A stretch of 64,000 bases of DNA from Rhizobium rhizogenes (GTDB taxonomy: Bacteria > Pseudomonadota > Alphaproteobacteria > Rhizobiales > Rhizobiaceae): the NCBI RefSeq assembly GCF_002005205.3, contig NZ_CP019701.2:992001-1056000 (forward strand), given 5' to 3'. The position numbers and the translations under genes were made by a program. The notes under the pieces are model-generated. The model saw only the letters and a list, made by a program, of their open reading frames with translations. It was not told the origin of the DNA and made no database searches. Of this stretch, positions 42,930 through 53,269 are shown one piece after another. Numbering within the stretch: position 1 is the stretch's first letter; each line of letters starts with the position of its first letter.

Positions 42930-45518
42930 ATGACACGGGTGCGCGAGACAAGCGACAACGACCTTCCGCTGGTGGACAGGCGTGCCCGTTCCGGCACGGT
43001 CTTGCGTATCCTGCTGCTCGCACTGGTGCTGATCGCCGCTGCCGCCGCCTTCGTTTATTTCAAGAATTCCCTGGAAAACGAAATCGTGCTCGGCATTCTC
43101 GGCGTGCTGGCCATGATGGGTATCTTTTTTCTGGTCTCGTCGATCATCGGTTTTATCGAGGTCATGCCGCAATCACAATCGGACGGGCTTGCCCGCCGTT
43201 TCCTGTCGGCCCATCCCGAAGGCACGCTGATCACCGATGCCAAGGGGCATATGGTCTATGCCAACGCCACCTATTGCCGCATGAGCGGTACCACGAAGGC
43301 GAGCGACATACAGAGCCTCGAGACGCTGCTGTCGCGCAGCCGGGAATCGACCGAAGCGCTCTACCGGCTCATCAACGTGCTGCGGGAAGGCCGTGACGGT
43401 TACGAGGAATTCCGGCTGCTGAAACCGCTGGGTGAAGATGCGAGCGCAGGCCCCCACTGGTACAGGCTTAAAGGCCGGGTGCTGAAGGATGCGGGCGGCG
43501 AGGGGCTGCACGTCTTCCAGATCGCCGACATCACGCCGGAGCGCGAGGATCAGGAACGGTTTTTCCGCGAATTGCAGAATGCCATCGACTATCTCGATCA
43601 CGCACCCGCCGGTTTCTTTTCCGCCGGCCGTAAGGGTGAGATCGTTTATCTGAATGCTACTTTGTCGGAATGGCTCGGTATCGATCTGGCGCAGTTTTCG
43701 CCGGGCTCGATGACGGTGGCCGATATCGTCGCCGGCGAGGGCATGGCGCTGATCGAATCCGTTCATCCGCAGGGCACCGCCAAGCGCACCGAAATCCTCG
43801 ATCTCGACATGCGCCGGGTGAACGGCCAGAGCATGCCGGCCCGTCTTGTGCATCAGGTCACTTCCAAGGACGGTGCGCCGGGTGAGAGCCGGACAATCGT
43901 TCTGATGCGCCCCAAGGGGCAGGAGGATACGGAATCCTCTTCCGCCATGCGTTTCACGCGCTTTTTCAACAATACGCCGATGGCGATAGCCTCGCTGGAT
44001 GGCGAAGGCCGCATTTTGCGCATCAACGCGCCCTTCCTCAAGCTGTTCTCCGGTGTTGTCGGACGTGACGATATCGACCGCGGCGTGGCGCTCGAAACCG
44101 TCCTTCATGACAACGAGAAACCTCGGCTGGAACAGGCGCTGGCGGAGGCCAAGGACCGGCAGGGCGATATCGCGCCCTTCGATTCCCGTCACCCGAGCGA
44201 CGAGACCAGGCATTTCCGTTTCTACGTCAACGCCGTCATCGATCAGGACGACGAGGCGCCGGAAGAGGTGGCGATCGTCTACGCCATCGAGGTAACCGAG
44301 CAGAAGGCGCTTGAAACCCAGATGGCGCAGACGCAGAAGATGAACGCCGTCGGTACGCTGGCGGGCGGCATCGCCCACGATTTCAACAATGTGCTCACCG
44401 CCATCCTGCTCTCGTCCGACCATCTGCTGCTGCAGGCCCGGCCCGCCGATCCGAGCTTTGCCGACCTCATGGAGATCAAGCGCAACGCCAACCGCGCGGC
44501 GGTTCTGGTGCGCCAGCTGCTGGCCTTCTCGCGCAAACAGACCATGCGCCCGGCGGTGCTGAACCTGACCGACGTGATCGGCGATCTGCGCATGCTGGTC
44601 GACCGGCTGATTTCCGGCACCAATGTCAAGCTTGAGGTGGATTACGGCCGCGATCTATGGCCGGTGAAAACCGATCTGTCGCAATTCGAGCAGGTGCTGA
44701 TCAATCTCTGCGTCAATGCGCGCGACGCCATGCCCGATGGCGGCAAGATCACCATCCGCACCCGCAATGTGGATGCGCAGGAGGCAGCCGCGCTCGGCCG
44801 GCCGGAAGTTCCGGCGGAAGACATGGTCATGGTCGAGGTCGGCGATAACGGCACCGGTATTCCGCCTGAAATCATGGACAAGATTTTCGAGCCTTTCTTC
44901 ACAACGAAGGAAGTCGGCAAGGGCACCGGCCTCGGCCTGTCGATGGTTTATGGCATCGTCAAGCAGTCCGGTGGTTACATCTATCCCGAATCGGAAGTGG
45001 GCAAGGGAACCGCCTTCCGTATCTACCTGCCGCGCCATGTGGTGGAGGCCGTTCAGTCTGCCGGGCAGCAGCCCGGCGAGGCGGCGCTTGCCCCCGTCAC
45101 AGTTGCCGAACCGGTGAAGGAAGAGCCGCTCGACCTGACCGGCAATTCCGCCGTCGTGCTTCTGGTGGAAGACGAGGAGGCGGTGCGGCGCGGCGGCAAG
45201 CGCATGCTGGAAACCCGCGGTTACACCGTGCACGAGGCGGGCTCCGGCACCGAGGCGCTGGAGGTCATGGAAGAGCTGGAAGGCAAGGTCGATATCGTCG
45301 TTTCGGATGTGGTCATGCCGGAAATGGACGGCCCATCGCTTCTGAGGGAGCTGCGCAAGTCCTATCCGGACCTGAAGTTCATCTTCGTGTCCGGTTATGC
45401 CGAAGACGCCTTTGCGAAAAACCTGCCGGCGGATGCCAAGTTCGGATTCCTGCCCAAGCCCTTCTCCCTGAAGCAGCTGGCGATTGCCGTGCGTGAAATG
45501 CTGGATGACAAGAAGTAG
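42930..45518 (+). CDS. cckA: Cell cycle hybrid histidine kinase CckA
   Basis: An 862-residue hybrid kinase. It has two membrane helices (~24-44, ~52-74), tandem PAS domains, a dimerisation/phosphoacceptor domain with H483 in GGIAHDFNN, an ATP-binding domain ([37 protein letters not shown]), and a C-terminal receiver with D793 in [10 protein letters not shown]. CckA passes phosphate through ChpT to CtrA and CpdR to set the cell cycle and division in alphaproteobacteria; it switches between kinase and phosphatase. ATG 42930 has only a weak RBS. Confidence 0.96.
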   Translation: MTRVRETSDNDLPLVDRRARSGTVLRILLLALVLIAAAAAFVYFKNSLENEIVLGILGVLAMMGIFFLVSSIIGFIEVMPQSQSDGLARRFLSAHPEGTLITDAKGHMVYANATYCRMSGTTKASDIQSLETLLSRSRESTEALYRLINVLREGRDGYEEFRLLKPLGEDASAGPHWYRLKGRVLKDAGGEGLHVFQIADITPEREDQERFFRELQNAIDYLDHAPAGFFSAGRKGEIVYLNATLSEWLGIDLAQFSPGSMTVADIVAGEGMALIESVHPQGTAKRTEILDLDMRRVNGQSMPARLVHQVTSKDGAPGESRTIVLMRPKGQEDTESSSAMRFTRFFNNTPMAIASLDGEGRILRINAPFLKLFSGVVGRDDIDRGVALETVLHDNEKPRLEQALAEAKDRQGDIAPFDSRHPSDETRHFRFYVNAVIDQDDEAPEEVAIVYAIEVTEQKALETQMAQTQKMNAVGTLAGGIAHDFNNVLTAILLSSDHLLLQARPADPSFADLMEIKRNANRAAVLVRQLLAFSRKQTMRPAVLNLTDVIGDLRMLVDRLISGTNVKLEVDYGRDLWPVKTDLSQFEQVLINLCVNARDAMPDGGKITIRTRNVDAQEAAALGRPEVPAEDMVMVEVGDNGTGIPPEIMDKIFEPFFTTKEVGKGTGLGLSMVYGIVKQSGGYIYPESEVGKGTAFRIYLPRHVVEAVQSAGQQPGEAALAPVTVAEPVKEEPLDLTGNSAVVLLVEDEEAVRRGGKRMLETRGYTVHEAGSGTEALEVMEELEGKVDIVVSDVVMPEMDGPSLLRELRKSYPDLKFIFVSGYAEDAFAKNLPADAKFGFLPKPFSLKQLAIAVREMLDDKK

Positions 45519-45801
45519 CGGCAGGGCGCAATGGCGGGGATTCGCGCTTGCCGTGGGTTGCCCTATCGTTTTTCATCGCGTCTGAAAACGCGCCGGCATC
45601 GCCCATTTCCGCCCGATTGCCCGCAGGATGCCGTAACGTCAGCACTTTTCCCGAGGTTTGCCTCTTCGCAAACGCAATAGTGATTGCACGCTTTCGCAAG
45701 GGGCTTAAAATCGCATCTTAACGACCTAGATATGAAGAGGCGAAGTTCTCCCTCCTGGCGATGAGCTGTCGGTTCGAGAACAGTTTGGAGAATGATGAAA
45801 G

Positions 45802-46155
45802 ATGATCGCTAGGCCGATCTACATGCAGGGCGAGGGCGAAGGGGAAGACGGCGGCACCAACCGCGGAACGTCTGTTATCACCCGCGTCAAGCCAAAGACG
45901 AAAAGACCGAATTTGTACCGTGTTCTTTTACTGAATGACGACTACACTCCCATGGAGTTCGTCATCCACATTCTGGAGCGTTTTTTCCAGAAGGATCGCG
46001 AAGCGGCGACCCGCATCATGCTGCACGTGCACCAGCACGGCGTGGGCGAATGCGGGGTGTTTACATATGAGGTCGCAGAGACGAAAGTAAGCCAGGTCAT
46101 GGATTTCGCCCGACAGCACCAGCATCCGCTGCAGTGCGTCATGGAAAAGAAATGA
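45802..46155 (+). CDS. clpS: ATP-dependent Clp protease adaptor ClpS
   Basis: A 117-residue adaptor that delivers N-degron substrates to ClpA. It contains the ClpS core [45 protein letters not shown] and the C-terminal QHPLQC. The N-terminal ~30 residues ([18 protein letters not shown]...) are a flexible extension also present in rhizobial ClpS1. An ATG at residue 8 could serve as an alternative start. It precedes clpA by ten bases, the standard operon. Aat, which makes N-degrons, is in the same window. Confidence 0.95.
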   Translation: MIARPIYMQGEGEGEDGGTNRGTSVITRVKPKTKRPNLYRVLLLNDDYTPMEFVIHILERFFQKDREAATRIMLHVHQHGVGECGVFTYEVAETKVSQVMDFARQHQHPLQCVMEKK

Positions 46156-46165
46156 GGATCGCAAC

Positions 46166-48679
46166 GTGCCAACTTTTTCCCCGAGTCTCGAGAAGGCGCT
46201 GCACCAGGCACTGACCTTTGCAAATGAGCGTCATCACGAATATGCGACGCTGGAACATCTCCTTCTGGCGCTGATTGACGATGCGGATGCCGCCGCCGTG
46301 ATGGGCGCCTGCAATGTCGATCTCGATGCGCTGCGCAAGACCGTCAGCGATTACGTCGATAACGAACTGACGAACCTCGTGACCGGTTACGACGAGGATT
46401 CAAAACCCACATCCGGTTTCCAGCGGGTCATCCAGCGGGCCGTCATTCATGTTCAGTCATCCGGCCGCGAGGAAGTGACCGGAGCCAACGTGCTCGTGGC
46501 GATTTTCGCCGAGCGCGAAAGCCATGCCGCCTATTTCCTGCAGGAGCAGGAAATGACCCGCTACGACGCGGTCAACTACATCTCCCACGGTATCGGCAAG
46601 CGCCCGGGCACGTCGCAGACACGCACGCCGCGCGGTGCCGACGAAGCGGAAAGCGAAAACAAGGCGAGCCGCAGCAACCCCGAGGAAGAAGGGTCGTCCG
46701 CCAAGAAGCAGCAGGACGCGCTGAAGGCCTATTGCGTCAACCTCAACGACAAGGCACGGAACGGCAAGATCGACCCGCTGATCGGCCGTCACGAAGAGGT
46801 CAACCGCACCATCCAGATCCTCTGCCGCCGTTCCAAGAACAACCCGCTTTATGTGGGTGATCCCGGCGTCGGCAAGACGGCGATCGCCGAAGGTCTCGCC
46901 AAGCGCATCGTTGAAGGCAAGGTGCCGGAAGCGCTCGCCAACGACACGATCTTCTCGCTCGACATGGGCACGCTGCTCGCCGGGACCCGTTATCGCGGCG
47001 ATTTCGAGGAGCGGCTGAAGCAGGTCGTCAAGGAATTGGAAGAGTTTCCGGGCGCGGTGCTGTTCATCGACGAAATCCACACCGTCATCGGTGCCGGCGC
47101 TACCTCCGGCGGCGCGATGGATGCATCGAACCTGTTGAAGCCTGCGCTGTCTTCGGGCGCGATCCGCTGCATCGGCTCGACCACCTACAAGGAATATCGG
47201 CAGTTCTTCGAAAAGGACCGCGCGCTTGTCCGTCGTTTCCAGAAGATCGACGTCAACGAGCCGTCGATCGATGACACCATCGCCATCATGAAGGGTCTGA
47301 AGCCCTATTTCGAGGATTATCATCACCTCAGATATTCCAATGAGGCGATCAAGGCTGCCGTTGAACTGTCGGCCCGCTACATCTCCGACCGCAAGCTGCC
47401 GGACAAGGCGATCGATGTGATCGACGAAACCGGTGCCGCGCAGATGCTGCTGCCCGCTTCCAAGCGTCGCAAGCTGATCACCGAAAAGGAGATCGAGGCC
47501 ACCATCGCAACGATGGCCCGCATTCCCCCGAAGACGGTGTCCAAGGACGACGAGATGGTTCTCGCCAATCTCGAAAAGGAACTGCGCTCGGTCGTTTATG
47601 GTCAGGACATCGCCATCGAGGCGCTGGCAACGGCCATCAAGCTCGCCCGTGCGGGCCTGCGTGAACCGAACAAGCCGATTGGCTCCTACGTCTTCTCCGG
47701 CCCGACGGGCGTGGGCAAGACGGAAGTGGCCAAGCAGCTCGCCGCCTCGCTCGGTGTCGAGATGCTGCGCTTCGACATGTCGGAATATATGGAGCGCCAT
47801 ACCGTGTCGCGCCTGCTCGGCGCACCTCCCGGTTATGTCGGCTTCGATCAGGGCGGTCTTCTGACCGATGGCGTCGACCAGCATCCGCATTCCGTGGTGC
47901 TGCTGGACGAAATCGAAAAGGCGCATCCCGACATCTACAACATTCTGTTGCAGGTGATGGACCACGGCTCGCTGACCGACCATAACGGCAAGAAGATCGA
48001 CTTCCGCAACGTCATCCTCATCATGACGACCAATGCGGGTGCGTCCGAAATGGCCAAATCGGCCATCGGTTTCGGTTCTTCACGCCGCACGGGTGAGGAT
48101 GAAGAGGCGATCAACCGCCTGTTCACCCCGGAATTCCGCAACCGTCTGGATGCGATCATTCCGTTCTCGCCGCTGCCGACTGCCGTCATCCACAAGGTCG
48201 TGCAGAAGTTCGTCATGCAGCTGGAAACCCAGCTATCCGAACGCAATGTCACCTTCGACCTGCATGAGGATGCGATCTCCTGGCTGGCGGAAAAGGGTTA
48301 CGACGAAAAGATGGGCGCCCGCCCGCTGTCGCGCGTGATCCAGGAGAACATCAAGAAGCCGCTTGCCAATGAAATCCTCTTCGGCAAGCTGAAGAAGGGC
48401 GGCGTGGTCAGCGTCACCGTCGGCAAGAAGGATGATGGCTCCGATGGCCTCAAGCTCGAGGTCCTGCCGGAGACCGCTCCGGTGAAGCCGAAGCCCGAGG
48501 CGGAGCTGAAGGCGGCCAAGTCGCCCGGCAAGGCGAAGGCCAGGGCAAAACCGGCCTCGAAGGCGGCGAAGACCGCCGAGGAGGCGGATGTTCTGGTTGC
48601 CGAGGCCGACAAGTCGGACGAAGACAACAAGCCGCGCCGCAAGACCAACACGGTGCCGAAAGTGCCAAAGAAGAAGTGA
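46166..48679 (+). CDS. clpA: ATP-dependent Clp protease ATP-binding subunit ClpA
   Basis: An 837-residue AAA+ unfoldase that works with ClpP. It starts at GTG 46166 (MPTFSPSLEKALHQAL) and has an N-terminal Clp repeat domain. Its first AAA module has a Walker A GDPGVGKT near 233, and the second has GPTGVGKTEV near 512-519, each with a DE-rich Walker B (LFIDEIHTV, VLLDEIEKAHPD). After about residue 770 a ~65-residue Lys/Ala-rich C-terminal tail follows (KPKPEAELKAAKSPGKAKARAK...), an extension beyond E. coli ClpA (758). It lies in an operon with clpS. Confidence 0.97.
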   Translation: MPTFSPSLEKALHQALTFANERHHEYATLEHLLLALIDDADAAAVMGACNVDLDALRKTVSDYVDNELTNLVTGYDEDSKPTSGFQRVIQRAVIHVQSSGREEVTGANVLVAIFAERESHAAYFLQEQEMTRYDAVNYISHGIGKRPGTSQTRTPRGADEAESENKASRSNPEEEGSSAKKQQDALKAYCVNLNDKARNGKIDPLIGRHEEVNRTIQILCRRSKNNPLYVGDPGVGKTAIAEGLAKRIVEGKVPEALANDTIFSLDMGTLLAGTRYRGDFEERLKQVVKELEEFPGAVLFIDEIHTVIGAGATSGGAMDASNLLKPALSSGAIRCIGSTTYKEYRQFFEKDRALVRRFQKIDVNEPSIDDTIAIMKGLKPYFEDYHHLRYSNEAIKAAVELSARYISDRKLPDKAIDVIDETGAAQMLLPASKRRKLITEKEIEATIATMARIPPKTVSKDDEMVLANLEKELRSVVYGQDIAIEALATAIKLARAGLREPNKPIGSYVFSGPTGVGKTEVAKQLAASLGVEMLRFDMSEYMERHTVSRLLGAPPGYVGFDQGGLLTDGVDQHPHSVVLLDEIEKAHPDIYNILLQVMDHGSLTDHNGKKIDFRNVILIMTTNAGASEMAKSAIGFGSSRRTGEDEEAINRLFTPEFRNRLDAIIPFSPLPTAVIHKVVQKFVMQLETQLSERNVTFDLHEDAISWLAEKGYDEKMGARPLSRVIQENIKKPLANEILFGKLKKGGVVSVTVGKKDDGSDGLKLEVLPETAPVKPKPEAELKAAKSPGKAKARAKPASKAAKTAEEADVLVAEADKSDEDNKPRRKTNTVPKVPKKK

Positions 48680-48702
48680 TCGCGGCTCTTGACCAATAAC
48701 CG

Positions 48703-48727
48703 GTGCCGGGCGAAAGCCCGGCATTTT
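48703..48727 (+). terminator. Terminator after clpA
   Basis: TGCCGGGC pairs with GCCCGGCA over GAAA and is followed by TTTT. The clpA stop is 25 bases upstream. Confidence 0.88.
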
Positions 48728-48746
48728 CATGCATAATGGATGACGA

Positions 48747-49505
48747 ATGCAAACTGCCGACAGCGATGCCATCCCCCTGCGCGGCTGGTTTTTCAGGGGA
48801 ATGCGGGGCATATTCTCGCTGCCCTCGCTCATTCTCATGACATCCTTCGTCGGTTTCAGCGCCTTTGCGCTGGAGTCCGGGGTGCCACGCGGCGAAGCGG
48901 TGTTCATGACGCTGATGATCTGGGCCTTGCCGGCCAAGATGATCCTGATCGGCTCCATGGTCGGCGGCGCCAATCTCGCCGCCTGTTTCCTGGCGGTGAC
49001 GCTGTCCTCGGTCCGGATGATGCCGATGGTGGCCTCCATCGTGCCGGAGATGCGCGGTGCGAAGACGCCGACATGGATATTGCTGTTTCTCTCCCATTTC
49101 GTCGCGATTACGGCCTGGGTTTTCGCCACGCAGAATCTGTCGAAAGTGCCGCGTGAGGCGCGCGCCGCCTGGTTCGCCGGCTTCGGCATCACGCTCACCG
49201 TCGTCAACGCCGTCATCGTCGGCCTGTGTTACGGTGTTGTCGCGGCCTTTCCGCCGCTGGTCGCCGGCGTGCTGTTTTTCCTCACGCCGGTCTATTTCGT
49301 GGCCTCGATATGGGCGTCGGCCCGTCATTCCGTCGTCAAGGTGGCTTTCGTCATCGGTGTGATAGCCGGCCCCACCTTTGCGGTGATCGCGCCCGAATTC
49401 GATATTCTCTATGCCGGCATCGGTGGTGGGACGCTTGCCTATATGATCGACCGCTTCGTCTTCCGCCGAAAGATCAGAGCCGTGTCGCCGGAGAGTGAGC
49501 CATGA
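48747..49505 (+). CDS. azlC: AzlC family branched-chain amino acid exporter, large subunit
   Basis: A 252-residue inner-membrane protein with about seven hydrophobic segments (e.g. SLILMTSFVGFSAFALESGV, MILIGSMVGGANLAACFLAVTLSSVRMMPM). The family motif is ALPAKM..L.GS and SVRMMPM. AzlC with AzlD forms a two-part exporter of branched-chain amino acids and analogues. The stop overlaps azlD by four bases (ATGA). Confidence 0.9.
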   Translation: MQTADSDAIPLRGWFFRGMRGIFSLPSLILMTSFVGFSAFALESGVPRGEAVFMTLMIWALPAKMILIGSMVGGANLAACFLAVTLSSVRMMPMVASIVPEMRGAKTPTWILLFLSHFVAITAWVFATQNLSKVPREARAAWFAGFGITLTVVNAVIVGLCYGVVAAFPPLVAGVLFFLTPVYFVASIWASARHSVVKVAFVIGVIAGPTFAVIAPEFDILYAGIGGGTLAYMIDRFVFRRKIRAVSPESEP

Positions 49506-49846
49506 TGACCGAGAACTGGTGGGCACCCTATCTGTTCATCGCCATCGCCGGCTGGCTGGCGACCGATCTCTGGCGCTGGCTCGGCGTTCTCGCCGGTAAC
49601 CGACTGAAAGAGGATTCCGAAGCGCTTTATTGGGTGAGGGCGGTTGCCACCTCGCTGGTCATGGCCGTTACCGCCAAGCTGATCGTCTTTCCGACCGGAA
49701 CGCTGGAAACCACGCCCCTATGGCTGCGCATCGGCGCGGCAGCACTCGGTTTCCTGGCATTTCTGCTCGCCGGCCAGCGTGTCATCGTCGGCGTGGCGGT
49801 TCCGATCGTGCTTCTCGCCGGCGGGCTCTTTGTACTCGGTTTTTAA
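49502..49846 (+). CDS. azlD: AzlD family exporter small subunit
   Basis: A 114-residue protein of about three to four membrane segments (WAPYLFIAIAGWLATDLWRWLGVLAG, VRAVATSLVMAVTAKLIVF, WLRIGAAALGFLAFLLAG, VIVGVAVPIVLLAGGLFVLG), the partner of AzlC. The ATG overlaps the azlC stop. Length and topology match the family. Confidence 0.88.
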   Translation: MMTENWWAPYLFIAIAGWLATDLWRWLGVLAGNRLKEDSEALYWVRAVATSLVMAVTAKLIVFPTGTLETTPLWLRIGAAALGFLAFLLAGQRVIVGVAVPIVLLAGGLFVLGF

Positions 49847-49915
49847 TACGCGCCTTATCCGAATATTAAGCCCATTGCCGTACTTTGCCGCTGTCTGGAA
49901 CAGGGGCGAAATTCC

Positions 49916-50866
49916 ATGCGACTATTCGCGGCAGAACGCTTTGTACTTGGCTTCATCGCCATGTTATTCGCTATCGATGCAATATTGATTGCCGCCAAAG
50001 GCATACGTGTCGATTATGCCGGATATCTTGTGTGCGTGCTGGCCGGCGCCGGCGTGTTCATCCTCGGCCAGATCTATCGCAAAAGCGGACGCGATTTTCG
50101 CATTGCCGCAGCCCTGACGTCTGGAGGGCTGTTCATCCTCTTCACTCTTGCCGCCTCGGTCTTTAATTACATGTTCCTGCCGGTCGCCTTTCCGGCGATC
50201 GATCATGTGCTTTTCAGTGTGGATGCTGCGTTTGGTTACAGTTGGGCAGGTATCGTCCTGTGGGCGGCGACACATCCTTGGATCGGAACAATCTTGTTCT
50301 TCGTTTATGCGACATCGCTGCCGCAGCTTCTGGTGATTGTTCTGACGCTGGGTTTTACCGGCAGGGAACGGCAGCTTCACCACTTTCTCGTAACCGGGGT
50401 GCTCGGCGCCTTTGCCAGCATTGTCTTCTGGATATTCTTTCCGACATTCGGACCGTCTGCCTATGTGCAACTGCCGCAGTGGATTTCGCAGGCGATCCCC
50501 CTGGCGGTCGACAATGGCTATGGCCAGGAACTCAACCGCCTGGCGGCGGAGGGCGTTAGCTATCTTTCTCCCAAAAACGTGCTGGGTCTCATCGGTTTCC
50601 CGTCGTTCCATATCTTCATGGCGGCAATGTCGGTCTGGTTTGTGCCGCGTCACTGGCTGGCGATGGCGGTGATCCTGCCGCTGAACCTCCTGATGCTGCC
50701 GGCCGTTCTTGTGCAGGGCGGCCATCATCTTTCGGATATTTTCGGCGGTCTGGTCGCTTTTGTCATCGTCTGCGCCGTCTCCGGCCGGCTGCTTGACCGG
50801 CTGTCGGCGAGGGAGCTTATTGGCGCGACGGCGACCGTTCCCGCTCAGGTCGTTGCGGCGGAATAA
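49916..50866 (+). CDS. PAP2-superfamily membrane protein
   Basis: A 316-residue protein with about six hydrophobic helices. The third PAP2 signature segments are FPSFHIFMAAM and GGHHLSDIFGGLVA, which carry the conserved active-site histidines; the first basic motif is less clear (around TGRERQLHH). It is predicted to act as a phosphatase or transferase on lipid phosphates at the inner membrane. Its end overlaps the convergent LysR gene by 22 bp. Confidence 0.8.
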   Translation: MRLFAAERFVLGFIAMLFAIDAILIAAKGIRVDYAGYLVCVLAGAGVFILGQIYRKSGRDFRIAAALTSGGLFILFTLAASVFNYMFLPVAFPAIDHVLFSVDAAFGYSWAGIVLWAATHPWIGTILFFVYATSLPQLLVIVLTLGFTGRERQLHHFLVTGVLGAFASIVFWIFFPTFGPSAYVQLPQWISQAIPLAVDNGYGQELNRLAAEGVSYLSPKNVLGLIGFPSFHIFMAAMSVWFVPRHWLAMAVILPLNLLMLPAVLVQGGHHLSDIFGGLVAFVIVCAVSGRLLDRLSARELIGATATVPAQVVAAE

Positions 50867-51729
50867 TCACCCCGGCTCGCGCGGGCTTCCGCCACCAGCC
50901 AGTCGGCCAGAATTTTCGCCGGTGCGGTCATTTCCTCCGGCCGGATGAGCCAGTAATATTTGTCCGTATCGGCAGCCCGATCGAAAAGCACGGTCAACTG
51001 GCCGCTAACGATCTCCTCTTGAAGAAGCACGGTCGGACAGAGACCGATGCCCTGTCCGGCTTTCAGCGCCGTGACGAGCAGATTGAAATCCGCGAAAATA
51101 GGACCCGCGCCATAGGGCAGGGACGTGCCGGCGGCTGCAAACCAGTCCCGCCATGCCGTCTCCGTATCGTCATGCAGCAATTCCGCCCGCAACAGGCTGG
51201 CCTCATCATTGAAGGGGCCGGAATTGGTCAGGTAGCCCGGCGCGCAGGTCGGGCGCGTTTCGGCGCTGAACAACGCCACGGCATTTTCCCCGAAGGAGAT
51301 TCCATGTCCGATGGTCAGATCGACCGGGCTTGCATGCGGCCCGCCGGAGTAGCTGATCGACACCTGTATGTCTGGATGCAGGGCCCGGAAGCGAGGGAGC
51401 CGTGGCGTCAGAAAATGTGCCACCACCGAAGGCAGGCTGGCAAGGCGCACGGTCGTGCGGTTGCCGCCCCGGCGGACCCGTTCCGCGCCGGAGGCGATCT
51501 GCCGCAGGCTGGCTGAGACCGTATTGCCAAATTCCTTTCCATCCGGGGTCAGCCTGACACCCCGCGCATGACGCTCGAAGAGAGCAACGCCAAGCCAAGC
51601 TTCCAGATTGCGCACATGCTGGCTCACCGCCGTCGCCGTCATGCCGAGTTCCTGCGCGGCCAGGGCAAAACTTGCCTTTCTGGCGGCAGCTTCGAAAGCA
51701 CGGAGGGTAGCGAGCGGCGGTAGTGTCAT
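50845..51729 (-). CDS. LysR family regulator, GcvA-like
   Basis: A 294-residue LysR-type regulator with the start ending at 51729 (MTLPPLATLRAFEAAARKASF). The HTH is SFALAAQELGMTATAVSQHVRNLEAWLGVALFER, and the C-terminal effector domain resembles the GcvA group, with GQGIGLCPTVLLQEEI. It is divergent from the DUF1989 gene about 110 bp away, which it probably regulates. The ligand is unknown. Confidence 0.9.
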   Translation of the reverse strand: MTLPPLATLRAFEAAARKASFALAAQELGMTATAVSQHVRNLEAWLGVALFERHARGVRLTPDGKEFGNTVSASLRQIASGAERVRRGGNRTTVRLASLPSVVAHFLTPRLPRFRALHPDIQVSISYSGGPHASPVDLTIGHGISFGENAVALFSAETRPTCAPGYLTNSGPFNDEASLLRAELLHDDTETAWRDWFAAAGTSLPYGAGPIFADFNLLVTALKAGQGIGLCPTVLLQEEIVSGQLTVLFDRAADTDKYYWLIRPEEMTAPAKILADWLVAEARASRGDYSAATT

Positions 51730-51838
51730 GACTGACAAGGGTAAGTGAGGCTTGGCCTGAGCGCAAGAAAAACCCATCTTGTCAGCCGGGCGACCGTGGC
51801 GCAATTTCACCTCGACAATATTTTTCTCCGAGGATTTC

Positions 51839-52693
51839 ATGACCCCCATGCCTGTTGCCGAACCCATGGATGCAGCCACACGCCGCGCCGTCCGTCCCGT
51901 TGTCGTTTATCCGAATGGCACGCTGGAAGTACCGGACCTTGCGCGTCTGGAGAAAGCGCGTGAAGGCATGGAGAAGATCGACGAGGTCATCGTGCCGCCG
52001 CGCGACGGTCGTACCTTCAATGTCCCCAAGGGACATTTCTTCCGCATCGTGAGCATCGAAGGTCCGCAGGTGGGGGATTTGAACCTCTGGAACGCCCATG
52101 ATCTGACCGAACGGTTTTTCAGCGGCAAGACCCGCGCCCTGCACGCCACCCATGTTTCGGTTGGCAACCGGCTGTGGAGCAACCTGCCGTCCCTGCGGCC
52201 TATGGCAACCATCACCCATGATACGCTGTCATGGTATGGCTGGGATGAGGATGGCGGCGGCGTGCATGACGTGATCGGCACCCGTTGTGATCCCTATACC
52301 AACAGGCTGCTCAGCGGCGGTGACTACCACCATTGCTGCCATTCCAACCTGACCAATGCGCTGGCCTCCGCCAGGGGGCTGTCGTTCCGGCAGGCGGAAC
52401 CGCATGTGCATGATGTGCTGAATGTCTTCATGTGCACGGGTTTTACCCGCGACACGCACCAATATTTCATGAAGGCGAGCCCCGTGCGGCCGGGTGACTA
52501 TCTGGAGCTTTTTGCGGAAATCGACCTCATCGGTGCGCTTTCGGCCTGCCCGGGTGGCGATTGCGGCTCGGCCCATTCCAGCGATGCGGCTGCCTGTTAT
52601 CCGTTGAAGGTGGAAATATTCCGGCCGGATATGGCGGTGCTCGAAGGCTGGCCGTGGCCGGAAAGGAATGCCTATCGCCCCGTGGAGGGATAA
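51839..52693 (+). CDS. DUF1989 (urea carboxylase-associated family) protein
   Basis: A 284-residue member of DUF1989. The start at 51839 follows GAGGATTTC. Family features include VPKGHFFRIVSIEGPQVGDLNLWNAHD, ERFFSGKTRALHATHVSVGNRLWSNLP, RPMATITHDT, and the cluster GTRCDPYTNRLLSGGDYHHCCHSNL with many potential ligands (Cys, His). The related proteins neighbour urea carboxylase genes or act in guanidine or urea breakdown, but no such neighbour is here. Regulation by the divergent LysR gene is likely. Confidence 0.87.
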   Translation: MTPMPVAEPMDAATRRAVRPVVVYPNGTLEVPDLARLEKAREGMEKIDEVIVPPRDGRTFNVPKGHFFRIVSIEGPQVGDLNLWNAHDLTERFFSGKTRALHATHVSVGNRLWSNLPSLRPMATITHDTLSWYGWDEDGGGVHDVIGTRCDPYTNRLLSGGDYHHCCHSNLTNALASARGLSFRQAEPHVHDVLNVFMCTGFTRDTHQYFMKASPVRPGDYLELFAEIDLIGALSACPGGDCGSAHSSDAAACYPLKVEIFRPDMAVLEGWPWPERNAYRPVEG

Positions 52694-52708
52694 ACCCGAA
52701 AAGCTTTC

Positions 52709-52800
52709 CGCCGTCATGCTCGGGCTTGTCCCGAGCATCTGCGACGGATTCACGTACGATACGTGGTTGGATCCTCGGCGCAAGGCCGAGGATTACGTTG
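52709..52800. repeat. RIME-like intergenic element (second copy, diverged)
   Basis: Two palindromes: ATGCTCGGGCTTGTCCCGAGCAT (52716-52738, a 23-base hairpin shown here in words of its two arms ATGCTCGGG/CCCGAGCAT) and ATCCTCGGC/GCCGAGGAT (52771-52793). Between them is CACGTA/TACGTG (52751-52765). The layout matches the element at 3984-4069. It separates the DUF1989 gene from the convergent HIT gene. Confidence 0.78.
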
Positions 52801-52815
52801 CATGTAACTCGAGCC

Positions 52816-53247
52816 TCAGGAAGCAAGCGCCGCCTTTATCTTCTCCGCATGCGCCTTCAGCACCTCGCCATCGGCCATCACGCCGGAATGCGGCTTCAGC
52901 GGCTCGCCTTCCTTGCGCGGAATGACGTGGAAATGCAGGTGGAACACGGTCTGGCCAGCCGCCGGCTCGTTGAACTGAGCGATGAAGACACCATCCGCAT
53001 CGAAGGCTTCCTTCGCAGCGACGGCGAGTTTCTGCACCACGGGAATGGTTTTGGCCAGCACTTCCGGGTCGGCATCGAGCAGGTTGCGCGAACCGGTCTT
53101 CGGAACGACCAGCAGATGGCCGGGGGCTTGCGGCATCACATCCATGAAGGCCAGCGTGTGTTCGTCTTCGTAAAGCTTGTGGCTTGGAATTTCGCCACGC
53201 AGGATTTTAGCGAAGATATTGTTGTCGTCATAGGCGCTGGCCGTCAT
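52816..53247 (-). CDS. HIT family protein
   Basis: A 143-residue histidine triad protein. The start is the ATG ending at 53247 (MTASAYDDNNIFAKILRGEIPSHKLYEDE). The triad HxHxH is in TVFHLHFHVIPRK. HIT proteins hydrolyse nucleotide conjugates such as adenosine phosphoramidates. It is the last of a four-gene minus-strand run (RidA, GDPD, FemAB-like, HIT). Confidence 0.93.
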   Translation of the reverse strand: MTASAYDDNNIFAKILRGEIPSHKLYEDEHTLAFMDVMPQAPGHLLVVPKTGSRNLLDADPEVLAKTIPVVQKLAVAAKEAFDADGVFIAQFNEPAAGQTVFHLHFHVIPRKEGEPLKPHSGVMADGEVLKAHAEKIKAALAS

Positions 53248-53269
53248 CGTGGTCTCTCCTCATGGCGGA

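Noticed and set aside
46457..47983. A 508-codon minus-strand frame opposite clpA
   Set aside because: ClpA has complete Walker motifs on the plus strand; the opposite frame is a shadow.
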